DNA from: Lentisphaerota bacterium
Lineage (GTDB): Bacteria; Verrucomicrobiota; Lentisphaeria; Oligosphaerales; JABHEG01
Length of the DNA stretch: 64,000 bases
NCBI GenBank assembly: GCA_018676675.1
Contig: JABHEG010000067.1
Coordinates: forward strand, 1-64,000
Direction: 5' to 3'
The position numbers and the translations under genes were made by a program. Each line of letters starts with the position of its first letter. The stretch's first letter is position 1. Shown here in pieces: positions 59,720 to 64,000 of this stretch. A model generated the notes under the pieces. The model was not told the origin of the DNA, ran no database searches, and saw only the letters and a list, made by a program, of their open reading frames with translations.

Positions 59720-62700
59720 TCATGCTGTTGCCCTGTGGAACAGTTCCCTGAAGCGAAGGCGGACGTTATGCATTCCCATGTGCAAAGCAGGGACAACGCC
59801 CAACGTGAGAATGGTGGCAACCAGAAGACCAAAAATCACGGCCGTGGCCATAGACTGCCACCACTGCGAGGTGTTGGTGTCGTATTGGTAGGTGAAGTTG
59901 CGGAAGTCCCAGTTGAGTTTGAGGGCCATTGGGACGAGCCCCAGAATCGTGGTGATGGCGGTCAGTAGAACGGGACGGAACCGAATCATGGCTGCACTGA
60001 CCACGGCGTCCCGTACCGAGTCTCCCCGTTCCTCGAATTGGCGGATTGCGTCGAGCAGCACGATCGCGTTGTTGACGACGACTCCCGCCAGTGAGATAAC
60101 GCCGATCCCAGTCATGATGATTCCGAATGGCGCGTGCATAACCAACAAACCCGTAAACACTCCCATCAGCGAGAGGACAACCGAGCACATGACGATTCCG
60201 CTCGTGACCAGCGAATTGAACTGCAGCACCATCACCATCAAGATGGTAAAGATGGCGATCGCGAACGCCTTCATCAGGAACGCGGACGCGGCCTCCTCTT
60301 CTTCTGCCGCTCCACCCAGCCGGTAGGATATTCCCGGTGGGAAGGCATGTCCTCCGACTCGTTCTTCGAAGGTCTTGCGGATGTCGGCGTCGTTGCGGAT
60401 GCCGGGCTGCACTTCGGCCCCGGCATTCAGCACCCGGCGTTGGTTGTAGTGTTTGATTGCGACCGGACCGGGGACCAGCTTGGCAGAGGCCACCGACGTG
60501 ATTGGGACTGAGCCACCCGTACTCACCGGGATCGTCACGTTCTTCAGCAGCTCCGTATTCAGTCGGTAGCGTTCGGGCAGGCGCAGAATGATGTCCTGCT
60601 CATCTTCTCCGTGTCCGAACGTACCGGTTTTGAGGCCACCGACCGCGATCTGCAGAATGGTACTGATCGTGGCCTGATCCAGAGCAAACACTCCGGCTCT
60701 GCTCTTGTCTATCCGCCATTCAAGAGTTGGCTGTGCGGTGACGGCGTCATCCGTCGGCTTGACCGTTCCCGGCGTACTGCGCATGAGTCGTTTCATATCG
60801 GTAATCACGCGTGACATTTCGTTCAGGTCTTCCCCAAAGATGTCGATAGACAGCGGCTTTCCCGTCGGTGGGCCTTCCTCCGGTTGAAGCACGTCAAAAT
60901 CTGCCCCAAACAGCGGGTGCATGAGCCGCTTCCCAGCCTTGTCCAGCCCTTCGATTCGGTTGCGCATCTCAGTCATGGTGTCGGTTGTCCGTTCCGCCCT
61001 GTCCTGGCGGTCCACGAACTCGACGGTTACGTTCACTGGTCCTCCACTGGCGTCTCCGAAGCCGCCTCCCCCTGTACCGTCTTCGAGGCCGACCACCACA
61101 CTCGCGTACTTGATGTTCTTCACGGGCTGGTCGTAGCCGCTCCCCGGGGCGCCAAAAATGCGGTCCTCCATCTCCCTGGCCAGACGATCCGAACGCTCAA
61201 GGGAAACACCCTCGGGCGGACGGACACTGCAGCTCACCGTCTCCGGGTCCACAGGAGGAAAAAACTCTGTCCCGGCGCCGAACTGCCCGTAAAGCCCGAA
61301 GATCAACAGCAGGAGCACGAACGCTGTCAGCACGGTCCAGCCGGGGCGATCCAGGAGGAACTCCAGGACGCTGCGGTAGCGAAGCACAAGCCAGTAGCTT
61401 GGGCGACGGGACTCAGGGTCGACCGCCGTGTTTGCCCCGGGTTTCAGCTTGACCAGAAGGGCCGCAAGCGTGGGGTTCACGACAAGAGCAACGAACAGAG
61501 AGGCCAGCAGGACAATGATCACCGTCTTAGGCAGGAAACTCATGAACTCCCCGAGGATACCCGGCCAGAAGACGAGGGGGAAGAATGCCCCGACTGTGGT
61601 CGCGGTCGACGTGATCACCGGCCAGGCAACTTCGGTGGTCCCGACCAGAGCTGCTCGCGCTTTCGGGAGGCCCATTGAGTGGTGCCGGTAGATGTTCTCC
61701 ACAATGACGATCGCGTTGTCCACCAACATACCAAGAGACAGGATCAGTGAGAACAGGACCATCATATTCAGCGTTTGGCCGGTCAGCTGCAGGACGATCA
61801 TGCTCAGCAGAAGGGAGAACGGAATGGCCGCTGCCACCAGCAAAGCGTTTCTGGCTCCCAGCCCCAAAAGGATCACCAGGCAAACCAAGACCAGAGAGGT
61901 CCCGATTCCGTTCTCCAGGTCGCCAACCATCTCACGGACCATTTTCGAATGGTCCAGCCCTTTGATGACTTCCACATCACCTGACCGCGGTCGGGCCGCT
62001 ATGATCTCCTCTGCCCGGCGACTCAATTCGAGCATGTGTGCCCCTGATCGCTTCTTGATGTGCAGGCTGACCGAACGCCGCGGAGGAATGTACTCCTCCC
62101 CACCACCGGGATTGTTGCAGGCGCCGTAGAAATCGTACAGCCGGGCCCGCGACTCTTCGTCCTCGAATGTCGGCCGGATCGTCGCGACGTCGCGCATGTA
62201 GATCGGTGTCCCGCCAGGGCTTGTCCCGATCACCAGTCCGAAGATTTCACTTGGATCCTCGAACTCCCCAGGCACCCGCATCACGATCCGATTCGTCGCG
62301 GAGTCCGCGTTCCCCGCTGAGACATTGCGGTTTGTGCCTCGCAGGATGCCCTGCACCTGAGCCAGCGGCAGGTCATAGAAATGGAGGCGCTCGGGATCCA
62401 CCACGATCACGACTTCCCGCTCACGGCCACCGAAGATGTCAACATCAAGTATGCCCGGTACCTGCTTGAGCTCATCTTCGAGCTTCTCCGCCAGCTCGTT
62501 CAACTCGGAGAGGCTGATCACGTCGTTTCCCACCAAGTGGTAGATCAGCACCGGCATACTCGTCAGTGAAAACTCTTTGACAATTGGCTCTTCTGCCTCA
62601 ATCGGGATATCCGGTTTTGCCTGATCTACCGCGTCCCGCACGCGTCCCAGAGCCACTTCCGTTTCGACATCCGGCTGGAACTCGAGGCTGACCATGGAAA

Positions 62701-62962
62701 TGCTCTCGGAGGAGACGCTACGTACTTCCTTGAGGCCTTCGAGACCTTCGAGCTCGGCCTCAATTGGTACGGTTACGGACTGCTCGACGTCCACTGGTGT
62801 TGCGCCGTCAAGGACGGTCGTGACGATGATAAACGGGAAGGGGACGTCCGGGTAGCTCTCACGCGGCATGGAGACATAGCAGTATGCGCCGACGAGGAGG
62901 ATGCCGACACAGAAGACGAGTACCGCGACGTGATGGCGGATGGCGAACTCGGTCAGTTTCAT
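59720..62962 (-). CDS. RND-family efflux pump inner-membrane subunit
   Basis: A 1080-residue AcrB/MexB-like transporter. The N-terminus KLTEFAIRHHVAVLVFCVGI and RESYPDVPFPFIIVTTVLDG are typical of the family, TM4 has GMLVDNAIVIVENIYRHH (one Asp followed by Asn instead of the Asp-Asp of AcrB) and GGREREVVIVVDPERL lies in the porter domain. It would export small molecules using the proton gradient with the adaptor encoded upstream and an outer-membrane channel not in the window. Its start overlaps the adaptor's stop (ATGA at 62962-62959), so the two are coupled. Confidence 0.93.
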   Translation of the reverse strand: MKLTEFAIRHHVAVLVFCVGILLVGAYCYVSMPRESYPDVPFPFIIVTTVLDGATPVDVEQSVTVPIEAELEGLEGLKEVRSVSSESISMVSLEFQPDVETEVALGRVRDAVDQAKPDIPIEAEEPIVKEFSLTSMPVLIYHLVGNDVISLSELNELAEKLEDELKQVPGILDVDIFGGREREVVIVVDPERLHFYDLPLAQVQGILRGTNRNVSAGNADSATNRIVMRVPGEFEDPSEIFGLVIGTSPGGTPIYMRDVATIRPTFEDEESRARLYDFYGACNNPGGGEEYIPPRRSVSLHIKKRSGAHMLELSRRAEEIIAARPRSGDVEVIKGLDHSKMVREMVGDLENGIGTSLVLVCLVILLGLGARNALLVAAAIPFSLLLSMIVLQLTGQTLNMMVLFSLILSLGMLVDNAIVIVENIYRHHSMGLPKARAALVGTTEVAWPVITSTATTVGAFFPLVFWPGILGEFMSFLPKTVIIVLLASLFVALVVNPTLAALLVKLKPGANTAVDPESRRPSYWLVLRYRSVLEFLLDRPGWTVLTAFVLLLLIFGLYGQFGAGTEFFPPVDPETVSCSVRPPEGVSLERSDRLAREMEDRIFGAPGSGYDQPVKNIKYASVVVGLEDGTGGGGFGDASGGPVNVTVEFVDRQDRAERTTDTMTEMRNRIEGLDKAGKRLMHPLFGADFDVLQPEEGPPTGKPLSIDIFGEDLNEMSRVITDMKRLMRSTPGTVKPTDDAVTAQPTLEWRIDKSRAGVFALDQATISTILQIAVGGLKTGTFGHGEDEQDIILRLPERYRLNTELLKNVTIPVSTGGSVPITSVASAKLVPGPVAIKHYNQRRVLNAGAEVQPGIRNDADIRKTFEERVGGHAFPPGISYRLGGAAEEEEAASAFLMKAFAIAIFTILMVMVLQFNSLVTSGIVMCSVVLSLMGVFTGLLVMHAPFGIIMTGIGVISLAGVVVNNAIVLLDAIRQFEERGDSVRDAVVSAAMIRFRPVLLTAITTILGLVPMALKLNWDFRNFTYQYDTNTSQWWQSMATAVIFGLLVATILTLGVVPALHMGMHNVRLRFRELFHRATA

Positions 62963-64000
62963 TCACCCCCCTCGGCCGTGTCCTTGGTGGCCTTGTAGTC
63001 AGCGGGGACTCGGATCGGCGGAGACTCCGGGGGATCAGAATCGCTTGGCTCCGGAGGCACGTCATCCATCTGGACCACGCCATCCGACATGATCACGTTC
63101 ACCTGCTCCCCGTTCATGACGCCTTTGCCTCCGGCAACGATCACCCGATCGCCGGCATCGACCCCCCCGGACACGAGGACGTCTTCGCCATTGATGGAGA
63201 TTGGCTGAATGTCTCGGACCTGAGCCACGTCGCCGCCATTCTGTTCCTCCACAACCAGGACGCGGGGCCCGACGTCTGCCACCAGAATCGCTCGAAGCGG
63301 AATGACGATTGCCGCCCGGTAGAGGAGGTAATCAATGTGTGCCTGGGCAATCATGCCCTGCTTGAGGGCTTCTCCTGGGTTGATCAGGCGGAGTTCCAGT
63401 TGGAAGGTGTTGCTTGCTGCGTCTGATGCCTGGGATATCCGCTCAATCTTCGCGTCCAGTTCCACGCCGCTGTGGGCTCCCCCGGTCAGTTTCGGCAGGC
63501 CCGGTATGATCAGGCGGGAACGGATCGCCGGCTCGGCTCCGGGCATGGCCAGGGCCACGTACTCACCCACGGCTGGATTGCTTGTGTCCAGGAATGGGAC
63601 GTAGCGGTCGGCAACGTCCACGATTGCTCGGACGTGGACCAGGTCGTACAGGCGTGCAAGAGGCGCACCACTGGCCACCACTTCCCCGACCTCGACGAGA
63701 TGCTCCTCAAGTCGACCCGCGAACGGGGCCCTCAACTGCCTCTTGGAGAGTGTGACGCTCACGCTGGAGAGCTGGCGTTCCACTTCCTGGATACGCGCAT
63801 CCCCCAGTTCTGCCGTCGCTTCCGCAGCAACGATTTGGGCCTTGGCTGTTGCCACCGTAACCTCAGCCCTGCTGATCGCGTCGTTGGCCCGGTCCACCTG
63901 AAGCTTGGCCTGGATGAGGGCATGCTGAGCCGTGTCCACCTCTGCCTCTGATGTGATCTGGGATTCCGAGAGCGTTTGCACCCGGGCGTGGCTTCGTTTT
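62959..64000 (-). CDS. HlyD/MFP adaptor of the RND pump (partial, 5' end outside)
   Basis: At least 347 residues of a periplasmic adaptor. The reading frame stays open to the window edge (codons reading KRSHARVQTLSESQITSEAE), so the true start and the signal or membrane anchor lie beyond 64000. The visible part has the coiled-coil hairpin (ALIQAKLQVDRANDAISRAE), the second lipoyl-like half (RQLRAPFAGRLEEHLVEVGE), the beta-barrel and the membrane-proximal domain (VLVSGGVDAGDRVIVAGGKG). The C-terminal tail is Pro- and Asp-rich. It works with the transporter encoded directly downstream. Confidence 0.92.
   Translation of the reverse strand, partial: KRSHARVQTLSESQITSEAEVDTAQHALIQAKLQVDRANDAISRAEVTVATAKAQIVAAEATAELGDARIQEVERQLSSVSVTLSKRQLRAPFAGRLEEHLVEVGEVVASGAPLARLYDLVHVRAIVDVADRYVPFLDTSNPAVGEYVALAMPGAEPAIRSRLIIPGLPKLTGGAHSGVELDAKIERISQASDAASNTFQLELRLINPGEALKQGMIAQAHIDYLLYRAAIVIPLRAILVADVGPRVLVVEEQNGGDVAQVRDIQPISINGEDVLVSGGVDAGDRVIVAGGKGVMNGEQVNVIMSDGVVQMDDVPPEPSDSDPPESPPIRVPADYKATKDTAEGGE

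Overview
The window looks like a chromosomal segment (roughly 60% GC by eye) of a free-living Gram-negative bacterium, most likely of the Planctomycetes-Verrucomicrobia-Chlamydiae group and perhaps Lentisphaerota or Verrucomicrobiota. The grounds are a prepilin-like protein with the H-X9-DG ending, an exosortase-associated TIGR04073-type protein, many very large secreted glycan-active proteins, several Gfo/Idh/MocA oxidoreductases, a UroD-family enzyme beside a glycosidase-like protein, an outer-membrane porin and an RND pump. Hydrogenedentota or Sumerlaeota are not excluded. I saw no rRNA, tRNA, CRISPR array, prophage or replication origin.

Layout. 1-608: the right end of an ISL3-type insertion sequence abuts the kinase half of a broken histidine kinase. 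865-4727: two zinc-ribbon proteins, an alginate-export-like porin with a good terminator, and a TIGR04073-like protein with the domain in two copies. 4816-10866 (minus): an SGNH/MBOAT acetylation pair, a heparinase II/III-type lyase and a prepilin-like protein. 11227-13583: a PhnP-like hydrolase facing 6-phosphogluconate dehydrogenase. 13879-25746: a glycan-use region with two oxidoreductases, a zinc dehydrogenase, a 1067-residue beta-helix protein, a GH42-like protein and a sialidase-like protein. 26049-39255: a phospholipase-D lipoprotein, a UroD-family enzyme translationally coupled to a 1298-residue glycosidase-like protein, a small helical protein, a 1487-residue multi-domain secreted protein and an Eis-like acetyltransferase.

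40583-44342 (minus) is the most unusual part. It is a compact four-gene operon encoding a lipoyl domain plus degenerate E3-binding domain fused to a FabG-type ketoreductase, a complete ketosynthase, a short ketosynthase-like protein without the nucleophilic cysteine, and a glutaredoxin. No acyl carrier protein is present. One reading is a fatty-acid- or polyketide-like system in which a lipoyl arm does the carrying and glutaredoxin keeps it reduced. The parts are seen; the mechanism is inference.

44548-64000 is mostly housekeeping and transport: a 2-hydroxyacid dehydrogenase, the YlqF GTPase, a pair of TIM-barrel amidohydrolases (one without its metal motif), glycosyltransferases, panD overlapping argG, a class IV aminotransferase next to an Ask_Ect-like aspartokinase, NudC, a cytoplasmic DUF4091 protein with a DUF401 permease, and an RND efflux pump with its adaptor cut by the window end.

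Non-coding structure of note: a nested, multi-branched inverted repeat with two loops complementary to each other (20350-20482), a perfect 25-base inverted repeat (25845-25921), several near-consensus sigma-70 promoters, and an operator-like dyad in front of the lipoyl-reductase operon.
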